DNA from: Pelecanus crispus
Taxonomy: Eukaryota; Chordata; Aves; Pelecaniformes; Pelecanidae
Reading direction: 5' to 3'
DNA length: 64,000 bases
Assembly (NCBI RefSeq): GCF_030463565.1
Contig: NC_134648.1
Coordinates: 11,759,806-11,823,805 of the forward strand
In this document: in pieces, positions 40,601 through 49,165 of the stretch
Numbering within the stretch: position 1 is the first letter of the stretch
Layout of the letters: every line of letters starts with the position of its first letter
Notes under the pieces: model-generated
Databases searched by the model: none
Seen by the model: the letters and a program-made list of their open reading frames with translations, nothing else
Told to the model about the DNA's origin: nothing
Program-made: the position numbers and the translations under genes

Positions 40601-42494
40601 CACTGAAATCAATAAGTGCTGGATCAGTTATACGCATATTTAGAGTCAGGCTGTATCTGATACGCATTTTTTGGGTTTTGGGTGAAGTCACTGGAGGTCT
40701 GCCCATGAGAATCAAATTGCTCAGTCTGGGGCATATCCAGTCCATCACAACATATTCAATAGCTTAACCATTCATAGAAGGGAATAGTCTGTGTAGCCTT
40801 TATTAGAAGTGCTCACATGATGTTTTGAGATTCATTTAAGATACTGAAAAGAAATTTACTGGAGACTTTATGAGCTGTAATAACTAAGAAAATGGCTTCC
40901 AAGCCAACACTTAAAAAAGCACATGCCAGCTCTGCATTAGCAGTTTCTTTTCTCTATCTGTTTCTCAGCTGAAGCTCAGTTTGCAGTCCACTGGGTACCA
41001 TTACCTCAGTAACGTTAAAAGCCAGACATCAAATAAGAAAGAAATTCCAACTTTCCAGAGGAACTTCGCGATGTGAATAAACTACAGTATGGAACCAGCA
41101 GAGATTAAAAACATCCACTGTTGTAGTGAAAATACCCTTGCCTTCAAACTTACTTTCCACTTGTAACACTAAGGTTAAGTTTGTACAGCACATATGCAGA
41201 TAATAAATTTAACTGGAGCAAATACTGTTGCCAAGACAAGAACCCTCCCCTCCCTCTCTAGCACCCCAGGTAGGCTTTATGCTGTTCTCATCAACTACAG
41301 AGCACCACACATTGCACTGTAGCTATAAGGATTGTGCATACAGCCTACTGCTCAAGGGTCTCATAATACAATGCTATTTTTATATCACTTAGTGGCATAT
41401 ATGTAAGATGATACCGAGGCTCATAAGTAGGAACAAGTGATCCACTTACTGACAAAGTGCCCCAACAGCATGCACATATATTTTTTCTTACCAAATAATT
41501 TCTGCAATACTTGTCCATCATACAGGTCTTCAGCCAAGTCTTTCACAATAATCCTCTCTCCTACCAACACATCATTAATCCAGTCAATTAATACCTATAT
41601 GGGAAACACAAATTTGGCAGTATTATGCACTATTCATTTGCAATTTAAAACACATGTCATTTTGTACAATGACAGAAATATTTTGCAGAAAGAATACCAA
41701 AGTTCCAATAGCTCAAAATACAAATCAGTCTGAAATGCCATCAGAAGAAAACAGGAAGGACTTTGGAAGGACTATTCTAAGGTGGCTGTGTCAATGCACC
41801 ACAATGTCTAGACAAATACCGGACTGATGCAGTGCCTTTGGGAGTGAAATCTGTCCTCTGCTTTCAGTAGTGTTTTAACATTTTATTGTGAAGCAAAAGC
41901 TAATGAAGTCGACTCTAATGAAGCTTTCTGCTAAAGTTCTAACCCCAAGAATCACAAAGACTACAAGGGAAGTCAGTGTGATCTTAGATTGGGGGTGGGA
42001 TGGGACTAAGAATCCGGACTCAGGATTTTAATCCAAATTCTTAAGTCTGACTGTGCCATATCTAGAGAAAGATACCACAACAAATGACCTGCCCATTTCA
42101 CTGGGATGTACACACCATGTGGTTTCGTTTAATTAATATCTAAACAGTGCTTTGAAGCGTTCAAATGAAAGAGGCAGGGATAGCATTAAAAAATAGTTCC
42201 GCTTTCCTGAAAGTGTTTACATGCTCTTCATTACCTTCATTAGTTCTTGTAATTTTGGGTCATTTCTTGAATTTGGATCAACCATTGTTCGGACTTCATT
42301 TTCCTCTAGAAGGTTTAAAAAAAAGATATTAGAAACTACCACAGGCATGACACTTTATTTTACATCAAGCTTTTATGTTGAGATGTAAAATTGTTGTGAA
42401 TTACCTAGCATAGTGTCCTCAGGGTCTAGTTCAAATGGAATTGGACTGAGAGGTAAGTTAATGGCATTTATTCCTTCTTCCTGTAATTCAGATA
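22563..42494 (-). CDS. PARVA: Alpha-parvin (actopaxin), coding exons 2-13, 5' partial
   Basis: Adaptor of the ILK-PINCH-parvin complex at focal adhesions; it binds integrin-linked kinase and paxillin through its second calponin-homology (CH) domain and links integrins to F-actin. Twelve minus-strand exons were joined: 42405-42494, 42235-42305, 41492-41594, 39419-39559, 37319-37434, 31786-31844, 30716-30735, 29429-29490, 28687-28755, 26950-27051, 26073-26145, 22563-22639. Every junction is GT-AG and all phases agree. The 983 nt give a continuous frame; adding the family's 136-nt exon 1 yields 372 residues, the usual alpha-parvin length. CH1 (about residues 95-202) lies on exons 3-6 and CH2 (about 262-369) on exons 9-13. 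Alpha rather than beta parvin is indicated by GLLEGYFVPLHSFFLTPDSF in CH2 and the C-terminus NLFTKYRNVE. The start codon and exon 1 are not in the window. No frame disruption was seen. Confidence 0.96.
23421..23470. repeat. AATAG/ATTAG-type simple repeat
   Basis: Interrupted units of AGAATAGA and AGAATTAGA repeat through the stretch, inside PARVA intron 12. Confidence 0.85.
25510..25550. repeat. Old palindromic dispersed repeat, fragment
   Basis: GAATCCTGGTCCTGCTAAAG followed by TCAGCAGCAAAACC. It matches the pattern of an AATCCTGG(C/T)CC arm, a central GAAGTCAATGG-like core and an AAAACT part. Confidence 0.4.
26073..26145 (-). CDS. PARVA: PARVA exon 12, CH2
   Basis: The 73-nt exon enters in phase 0 and leaves in phase 1. 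It encodes VLNVSFAFELMQDGGLEKPK then PRPE and one base of Asp. Acceptor TTGCTAG, donor G|GTATCTG. It lies 804 nt from exon 11. Confidence 0.97.
26950..27051 (-). CDS. PARVA: PARVA exon 11, CH2 core
   Basis: The 102-nt exon is in phase 0 at both ends, 34 codons. It encodes FADGVYLVLLMGLLEGYFVP then LHSFFLTPDSFEQK. The CH-domain DGxxLxxLxGxLE pattern is clear, and Gly-Tyr after LLE favours alpha over beta parvin. Acceptor TTTTACAG, donor AAG|GTAATT. Confidence 0.97.
28687..28755 (-). CDS. PARVA: PARVA exon 10, CH2
   Basis: The 69-nt exon is in phase 0 at both ends, exactly 23 codons. It encodes TLITFVNKHLNKLNLEVTEL and then ETQ, a signature parvin CH2 segment and the one from which I first recognised the gene. 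Acceptor TATTTCAG, donor CAG|GTAGGA. It is the shorter of the two phase-symmetric exons placed here, so its skipping would keep the frame. Confidence 0.97.
29331..29406. repeat. TA/CA-rich microsatellite in PARVA intron 9
   Basis: TATATA, ACACACACAC and interrupted ACAC/CATG units. It starts 22 nt downstream of the exon 9 donor on the transcript and is translated as a Cys/Val-rich tail if intron 9 is retained. Confidence 0.85.
29429..29490 (-). CDS. PARVA: PARVA exon 9, start of CH2
   Basis: The 62-nt exon enters in phase 1 and leaves in phase 0. It encodes ERDAFDTLFDHAPDKLNVVK plus Lys, leading into the second CH domain, which carries ILK and paxillin LD-motif binding. Acceptor TTTTTCAG is strong; donor AAG|GTTGGA is atypical at +3 to +6. 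Reading through the donor stays open for 47 codons. Confidence 0.95.
30716..30735 (-). CDS. PARVA: PARVA exon 8, 20-nt microexon
   Basis: This 20-nt exon encodes only EALSGRH plus the first base of Glu, using split codons at both ends (phase 2 in, phase 1 out). Acceptor is CTTCATAG and donor G|GTAAGTT. The assignment rests on the exact fit of phases with exons 7 and 9 and on the known parvin linker order NTEALSGRHERD. Skipping it would shift the frame into CH2. Confidence 0.93.
30817..30905. repeat. Old palindromic dispersed repeat
   Basis: Left arm CCAGATCTTCAGCTTG and right arm CAACTGAGAATCTGG are reverse complements with mismatches; the inside has GTAGATCCATGGAATTAAG. It lies 82 nt upstream of microexon 8 on the transcript, inside intron 7. 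Confidence 0.5.
31786..31844 (-). CDS. PARVA: PARVA exon 7, inter-CH linker
   Basis: The 59-nt exon enters in phase 0 and leaves in phase 2. It encodes KREGILQSRQIQEEITGNT plus two bases of Glu, the linker between the CH domains. Acceptor TTTCCAG, donor GA|GTATGT. The 5.5-kb intron between exon 6 and this exon is the largest one fully contained in the window. Confidence 0.95.
32109..32200. repeat. Old dispersed repeat of the CCCCAATTCAGCAA type
   Basis: GGCCCCAATTCAGCAAGACA is followed by ACCTAAACCCATATGTAAG and a partially inverted right half. Similar sequences are common in turtle, crocodile and bird DNA, to my knowledge. Confidence 0.45.
32527..32549. repeat. Perfect 10-bp inverted repeat with 3-nt loop
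   Basis: ACTCAAATAG, loop TTG, CTATTTGAGT. It lies in PARVA intron 6. The stem is perfect but short, AT-rich and does not extend. Confidence 0.85.
35991..36060. repeat. Old dispersed repeat with central GACTTCAGTGGA
   Basis: AGCCAGATTCTCCCACTGCT, then AAATTGGTTTATCTCTACTG and ACTTCAGTGG. The same motif order appears in the copy near 48247-48322 on the other strand. Confidence 0.45.
37319..37434 (-). CDS. PARVA: PARVA exon 6, end of CH1
   Basis: The 116-nt exon enters in phase 1 and leaves in phase 0. It encodes SVHAKSLVAILHLLVALSQY and then FRAPIRLPDHVSIQVVVVQ, closing CH1. Acceptor is TTTCAG and donor CAG|GTAAGAG. A 109-codon plus-strand open frame crosses this exon and is a shadow. Confidence 0.96.
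39419..39559 (-). CDS. PARVA: PARVA exon 5, CH1
   Basis: The 141-nt exon is in phase 1 at both ends. It starts EKLESEKLNVAEVTQSEIAQ and ends PPRSIKWNVD, the middle of CH1 in parvins. Acceptor CACTTCAG, donor T|GTAAGTTG. It is the largest coding exon in the window. Confidence 0.96.
40560..40628. repeat. Old palindromic dispersed repeat
   Basis: Left arm CCTGATCCAC and right arm GCTGGATCAG are near-perfect reverse complements about 50 nt apart; the core has ATTCCACTGAAATCAATAAG. Confidence 0.5.
41492..41594 (-). CDS. PARVA: PARVA exon 4, start of CH1
   Basis: The 103-nt exon enters in phase 0 and leaves in phase 1. It encodes VLIDWINDVLVGERIIVKDL and then AEDLYDGQVLQKLF, the first helices of the first CH domain, with the DLxDGxxLxKLF pattern seen in CH domains. 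Acceptor CTATATAG, donor G|GTAAGAA. Confidence 0.96.
42235..42305 (-). CDS. PARVA: PARVA exon 3
   Basis: The 71-nt exon enters in phase 1 and leaves in phase 0. It encodes EENEVRTMVDPNSRNDPKLQ followed by ELMK, leading into CH1. Acceptor is TTCTAG and donor AAG|GTAATG. It is only 99 nt from exon 2, by far the shortest intron of the gene here. Confidence 0.95.
42405..42494 (-). CDS. PARVA: PARVA exon 2
   Basis: The 90-nt exon follows acceptor TTTCCTAG and ends at donor G|GTAATT. It enters and leaves in phase 1. It encodes VSELQEEGINAINLPLSPIP and then FELDPEDTML, the conserved linker between the basic N-terminus and CH1. The first Val codon is completed by the last base of the missing exon 1. 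The LPLSP stretch is a likely part of the Ser/Pro-rich phosphorylated N-terminal region. This is the most upstream coding exon that I can place. Confidence 0.95.
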
Positions 42495-44503
42495 CTAGGA
42501 AATAAAAAAAAAGAAGAGCTTGGTCAAATTTCAATTCGATTTTACTTACTATTTCACTCTTGCTAAAAGTAGCATTAATTGTCTTAATTTCTTTATAAGA
42601 ACATGATCCTATTAGATAAGCCACTAGGTGTAATTACAGCAATAAAATATAGCTAACAAAAGTAGGAGGCCCAGCCAACAAACCTTTACTTGTACAAGTA
42701 GATTTTTCATGGACAACGATACTGGAATCATTGCAATTTCCTCAAATCTTTTCCAGGATAAGTCCCATTGTCCTCAAATTTTAAAAGGCTCACTTGCATT
42801 TTAATGATCCTGACATTTTAACACTAACGAATCACTTTAGCTGAGGGAAATGATTATTGCTTTCAGCTATGTCACCCTTGCTCTGGAGATGCTTCAAGTT
42901 TAGCCACTTGAGAAGAGCTGGTTCTGGCTACATATCCACACAGGAGCTGCCAGACTGATAAACTACTTAGGACTGAAGGTAGGGTCACAGCACATGGCTC
43001 CCTCCGTTGTTCAGGTCAGAGACCAGCTGGAGCAGACTGTGTGATGCTTCTGGCCTGTGTTCTTGGCCTTTCTTTAGCAGAAATCATGGCAGCAGGACAC
43101 AGGTGTAAGATGATGAACCCTCAAAAGTACTGCCCTTAGTGCGGAGTCCAGACAGGTTGAGAAAGGACTTGGGACATGGGAATGGGAAAGCAATCCCAAA
43201 TCCCATAGTCTGGAGATGCCCGCAGGGCATATGGACAGTTGGACAGTCAGGCAATATGGACAAGTTCTTACTCAGCCAAAGTCCCCTAATGCTGCAAAAA
43301 TCAATGTTCTTGTAATACATGCTCTGAGAACATAAGAACAGAGAGATCCAGAGAAGCAGTGTAAAAGCAGTCCTGCCACTAGTTCTGTACTGTACAGGTT
43401 CTGCACCTGGTATAGATCAGAGCAACTTTTTTCATGCCTCTGGGTGATCCAAACCTTAATAGGTTACAAAGACAAAACCCTTCCTTCACTGCCCAAACAT
43501 GCCTCTATAAAAGAAGAGAATAAATGCAAACAAGCCAATACAGTAATCCTATCGCTATGGAAGAACACATAGCGCTGTGCAGGGAGGGCACCTACTTTGG
43601 CGATCAGACAAGTTTGCATCTTGTTTTGTAACCAAGAAATCAGTGCAAACCTGATTTACCAAACCAGGAAAGAGGCTCACTGCCTCTTGATGACAAGTAT
43701 TGTTTTGACCATTCGTTTTCCAGTGTACAGACCTTCAGTAGAACTGGTTGTTAGCACAACTGTTCCAGTCAAGAGTTTAAACTTAAATAACTTAATCCAA
43801 CCATCCTACATGGGTCCTAAAGATTCAAGCAGCTGTATACACCTTCTGACGTAAACTAAAATATATGATTTATGTGCGAATGCAGATTCGCCATCTAACA
43901 TTTCAGTTTTACTACCTGAAGCTTTCCTCAGTTTATTTTGGAAATTACAGAAACAATATAGGTTCGGAGAAAACAGAAAAGTAGAAAGTGACAGTAGAGA
44001 GCTTGCGTTTTGTTCCTGGCCCCGTGACTGCCTTGTAAGTTAGCTTTTGGAAAATGGTTTTACCTCTCCACCTTAACTTCCTGTGTGCAAGAAGTACAGC
44101 TGAGTTTCACATGACCACTGTGATAATTAGTCAGTTGGTGTGATAACAGCACTTAAAACTTTCCAAGTATTTTCTGCACTTTGTGAAATGTTTTGTGCTC
44201 TGCCAGATAAAATGCCTGTGCACATTTCAAGAATCTGTGTAGCTGTATTCAGGCATCTATGTAAGATTCATAGCAATAATGGCCATTAGAATGCTTATAG
44301 CTTTTAATTGTACAAAAAAAAACTTTGAAAAATCCACTACCTTCAATACTGAAACACTAACTTCATTCACTCCATACACTCGCCCTGCTTGTGTATCTGT
44401 AGAATACAAATACTAAGCAGCTCTAAAGAGTCATAAAATAATGTTGACAATAATAGTTCCCTGGATTGTTGTATATCCTCTAAAACTGATGGCTGAGAGC
44501 AAT

Positions 44504-44571
44504 GGACCAAATTAATCCCTCATGTAACTCCATTGAGTTCTGAGGAGTTATAGCAAGGATGAATTTGGTCT
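44504..44571. repeat. Old palindromic repeat, best copy in the window
   Basis: Left arm GGACCAAATTAATCC and right arm GGATGAATTTGGTC pair with one mismatch, and an inner pair (GTAACTCC / GGAGTTA) continues the palindrome around the loop ATTGAGTTCTGA. The whole 68 nt could fold as one long hairpin. Confidence 0.65.
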
Positions 44572-47446
44572 AGCATGTACAATCTCAGGAACTGTTTACA
44601 CTTAATGGCAATTTTTTGAACTGCTAGCACTCCTTAGAGAAAATCACTGTTGGTTTTATTACCTATTTGATTCCCCCCCAACCCCTTTTTGGTTCAAAAT
44701 GGTTATGGGCATAAAACCATCAGTGGATAGAAAACTTTCATGTGGAGGTCTTTCTGTTCTGAAATGTTTAGTTCATGGAGGACTTCGGCACAGAGGTTCC
44801 TAGGCAGAAAACATTTTTTTCACATCAATCCCAAGAGGGAGCATAGAAAATAAAATCTGTTCAAGCCAACTGGCTCCAGTGAGCTCTCCTATCCTGAAGT
44901 GCTGGATGCTCTGCTTGGGCAAGACACACCGGAGGAAGGAGTCAGCTCGTCTTCCTAGTGAAGGACAGTGGGGAAAGCTTTTGGCTCCTCTATCCAGGGA
45001 GCGACACTGGCAGAGCTTGCTGACACTTCTCCAGGGAGACTGAGCAGACCTTTCAAGGCTGAATGTTTTGTAAGGCCTTCTTTACGAGGCCCACTGAACC
45101 TTCCCATTTTTGTCCTCCAATGCGTACAACTATTACATTCTACTTTTAATAACATGACCTTCATCATAGTATCAGAGTTTATGAAAATAAGAGAAAGCAA
45201 ACAAAAACCCCGCTATATCTTTGCATGGAAAGGGAACATAAAATACAAATAAAATAATAATAAATTTAGTGAGAAACTAATACCTTGATCTGTTCTAGAA
45301 TGCATTGCAAGTGTTGTATGTGTTGTACAGCAGGGGCTAAGTCCTGCTTTGCTTTACACAGGTATACAGAAGTGGTGGTCTTGTTCCCCCAAGAAGCTCA
45401 CCCAAATCGCATACATTTCTCACACCTGCCCAAGCCATATGCAGAACCTACCCAACACACCTCCAGATGATCCAAAGATCCCAGACAGATTCAGTTTGCC
45501 AGAGAGGACAACTACTCCTCAGCCACTGCATTCTGCAGTGCACAACCCATGCCCGAGGTTGGTATTAGTCCCGTAATAGAGACTCCTCCTGCCCTCCTGT
45601 CCCCTACAAGCAGAAAACATGATAGAGAAACCCTGAGCCTGATAACATCTTTTTCATTTCTTTCCCAATACTGACGAGAAAAGATTTAACTACAGATTAA
45701 TACTACTACTAAAAGGAGCAGGTAAGAACACATGCATTATATGAGGATTTACATAAAGGGAGAGAAAATGTATTATGTAGTATAGCCTCACTTTCTAAGA
45801 ATTTCTATCAAAAAAGTTGCATGACAAACTGCTATTATACACTTAGGTGATTGTAGAGGACCCACAAAAATGTGATTGAGGTTAAGAGTTTGCATACCAC
45901 AGTTTCAGCAGAGGAATCCATTTCTCAGCTGCTTTTCATTAATTTGTTTTAATTAATTTTCATGAAAAGCCCTTCAGCAATTTAGTATTTTAATAAAAAC
46001 AAAGCACACAAGCTTGGGACAATTTTTGCAGCAGCTGAAATTAAAATAAAATCATCTAATATCTTGAAACACTTTGAGGAATCACTTGGAGCATCAATAA
46101 GACCTCCACTCTTGAGTCTTGCAGTGTAAAAACCCAGGAAGGGAGGAGAGGACATAGCTGCAGCAGTCCGCCTATACCACACCAGTTGCCAGGAGCCAGA
46201 CCAGTGCACTGGGACCTGCGGCAGTTGCTCTGAAGGGCCGTATCCACAGTTGTCTGCTTGACATGAGGTGTGCTTGGCCACTGGACGACCCCAGTAATTA
46301 GAGTTAAGAGCACCTTTCTGTTCTCACCCTGCTGTGGCCCAGATACAGCCCAGTGCATCAGCTACCATGGGGCTTGTTCTCGTCATGCTTACATTGGCAT
46401 GATTAGGGACTCTATCCTTTTGAATGTGAGAGGAAAGTCTAGTCCTTCATGGTTTTTTCAGTCACCATGCTGAGTGGAACTGGGGGTCAAATGCACTTTT
46501 AAAGCAAGACCCTTGAAAGCAAGAGTTACATGTGGCCCAGACAAATCTCTGTGGATTGGCAATGCAAAAGTCCCAGTTTTAACTCTGCATAAGGAATGGA
46601 CACTTCTGCTCAGACTTCTGATTCAGCTCCACATGCCAAATTTGTTATGATGTAATCAAGTGCAACTCCACTGCTATCAGCTGTCAACAGACTTCCTCCT
46701 ATCATGCCAGCACCAGATTTGGCCCCAGAACTGGGGAGCCCACAAGCTTGTATCAACAGCAACTACAGCAGCTATTTTAAGCTGGATAGAGTTCTTACTG
46801 TTTTAGATGCTCTGGGATTACAAGGTCATAAACCTATGCTATCAAATCCACACGGGTGCTCTGAGCCAGACTTTGCCCTTTGATGCGAGCATCCAACTGC
46901 CATTGAAACCGTTGGACGCCGAGCACATCTGAAAGTGGAGTACTGCCCATACGGTTTAAATTGGCTTAATTCCTCTAGTACATGTAGCCTATTGCTCCAC
47001 ATTGTATTTATTAGACAGTTTCATTTGGGTTTTTTACTTGTTTATTTTGTGTGCTGAAGGCTTTTTGCTGCCCTGTTTAGTATTCAGGGCTTAATGTTAT
47101 TCTGATTTGAATAAAACACATCTTATTATTTAACTGAGCTTAGAAATGCCACATCACCCAACGCACTCTCTGTGGTTTAGACATATTTTAGCATATCTAT
47201 CCAAAGAATCATAAAATAAATACAGCAAGATGTAGTGTTAAATGGTCTCTCCTCTGAGTGCTACAGCCATGTCTTTCCATATAATTCATTCCATACTTAC
47301 AAAACTAAAATTACTCAAGTGCTACAACGCTAGCGGATTGATTCTGGAAGTTTGTGATTAACTAGAACCGAACCCTAATGCTGGAGGAGTAGAGTGACAC
47401 AATGCTTCTAACCTCAATCTTTCAAAATCAGGAGATTTAAATCTAT

Positions 47447-47480
47447 GCATATACACCTACATAAATACATACATACACAC
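47447..47480. repeat. CATA-type simple repeat
   Basis: Interrupted ACATA units ending in ACACAC. Confidence 0.8.
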
Positions 47481-47562
47481 TTCGGCAGTTTGTTAACGTC
47501 CTTTCTTTAACATAAAGGTTTTCCATTCCAGGTGTTCTCTACCATTTTTAAGGTTGCAAATA

Positions 47563-47625
47563 CTTTGGTTTGTTGTGGTTTTTGTTTGGGGATTTTTTGT
47601 TTGGTTGGTTGGTTGGTTGTTTCTT
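47563..47625. repeat. (GGTT)n / GTTT-rich repeat
   Basis: TTTGG and GGTT units repeated, with four uninterrupted GGTT units near 47602-47619. Confidence 0.85.
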
Positions 47626-47845
47626 TTCCTTGGTGGACGCTAAGATTTGATAACATTCACATGACTCCAGGAGTTTAAGCTTCCTATAAATGTCAAAGGA
47701 CAAACTACCCGATATTATAAACTACTATGGTAGACAGTAGCTTTATGTGCTGTGTCTCTATCTTAAGCTACTTTTTCCTGGAACAAGCACAACTACGAAG
47801 GCTAGCTGCAGACATCATATTGCCAGAGTAACACTGGATATTTGT

Positions 47846-47902
47846 ATATACACCCACATTCATACATGCATGTGTGTATATGCTATATGTGTTTACGCAT
47901 GT
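47846..47902. repeat. TG/CA-type interrupted simple repeat
   Basis: Alternating purine-pyrimidine stretch with TATATACAC, CATACATGCATGTGTGTATATG and CGCATG units (quoted piecewise). CATGCATG in it is self-complementary. Confidence 0.75.
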
Positions 47903-48246
47903 AGCCAGAAATTACAGCCAGTTTAGAAAAATGCTGATTTTCAATAAGAAATGTCTTTACTGCTTTTGTACAGAGATATCCACTCAATTATAGTTGAGCT
48001 AAATTTATATGAATTGGTTTTGATTTCATATTCTCTTTACCGGGTGCAAGTTTCTGATAAATGCTCATGACCTTGATGGCTGGCTTTTGTAACCGCCTGT
48101 GCACAAGAGCAGCTTTACTACTTCTACTGACTTGATAGTCTGCAATGCAGACTTGAGTGTAAATGACTGTATCCACACAGATTTCAGTGGATTTATGCTT
48201 ATTAATACCAGCTCACTGGCTGAGTGTGATCCCTATTCCCCCTCAC

Positions 48247-48322
48247 ATACTCCAGTTTTATACCCTGATACAATTCCAGTGGAGTAATTCTGAACTTGTA
48301 CTGGCAAATGTGAGAAGAGATC
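48247..48322. repeat. Old dispersed repeat
   Basis: TACTCCAGTTTTATACCCTG, then CAATTCCAGTGGAGTAATTC and TGAACTTGTACTGGCAAATG. It fits the motif order of the other palindromic copies. Confidence 0.45.
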
Positions 48323-49115
48323 CAAATTACCTAAGATGGTCAGAGAATGAGAGAAAAAAAACAGCAAAAGCATTTTCAAAAAGTCCTAGTTTAAGCTTTT
48401 ACAGAATGATACTATTCAGTCAAGCAAACTTACGCAATTGCTTTCTGGGCTATCCATCCAAAATGTTATTTTCTAATGCTTGTGTGTGTGCATCTTGTAA
48501 GTCCACAAAGGGAAAAGAAAATATTAATCTAAAATGGTACTGCCTAATATTCTTGAATACGTAATTCATCCAATATGGATTTTGGCAGCTCAGCTTTAAC
48601 TCCGAAACAAAAGAAATCCACACAAAAGACAATAAATCTGCATTACACATGGTACTAAAATGATCCAATGGATTTATAGATGTTTACAAGTTTGCAGAGT
48701 GTGACACAGCGTCCACCAGAAATTTGATATTCACAGCACAAAACATCATAAACATATGTCTGCAACTACAAAGAGGCCTTTTTATGTGGGGATCATTGTT
48801 AAAATTGTCTTCAGAACATAAACCTTAAGTTGTAAATGCTACTCCCCATTTATTCTCCAAGACATAACGAATGAGGAAAGAAAAGCAGAGATACGTTTGT
48901 AATTGAAAATGTTTCTCAGGAAATGATCTGTACAGGAACATCATTCTCATTCCATTAACTGCTGACTCCAAGCCAACCATTTGTAAAAGTAAATAAATAT
49001 GCAAACTGGCTGACAACAATGTGCCTGCCTTTAATGTTACTGCATTAGTACCCAGTCTCCAAAAAAGAATCTATTTTCTTTTCTCATTTCTCCATTAAAC
49101 CAAACATGGCATACA

Positions 49116-49165
49116 CACAAAAGAACGGGAGAAATGCTGCTCACAAAAAAGAATGGGAGAAATGC
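49116..49165. repeat. 26-nt period tandem duplication
   Basis: CACAAAAGAACGGGAGAAAT with GC occurs at 49116-49137 and again, slightly changed, at 49142-49165 (two extra A and one C-to-T change). Confidence 0.85.

Noticed and set aside
45349..45576. Proline-rich 75-codon plus-strand frame
   Set aside because: Composition is curious but there is no domain, splice structure or repeat match to support a gene.
48163..48564. 133-codon plus-strand frame
   Set aside because: Its first part is made from an old dispersed repeat (48247-48322); the rest is low in informative motifs.
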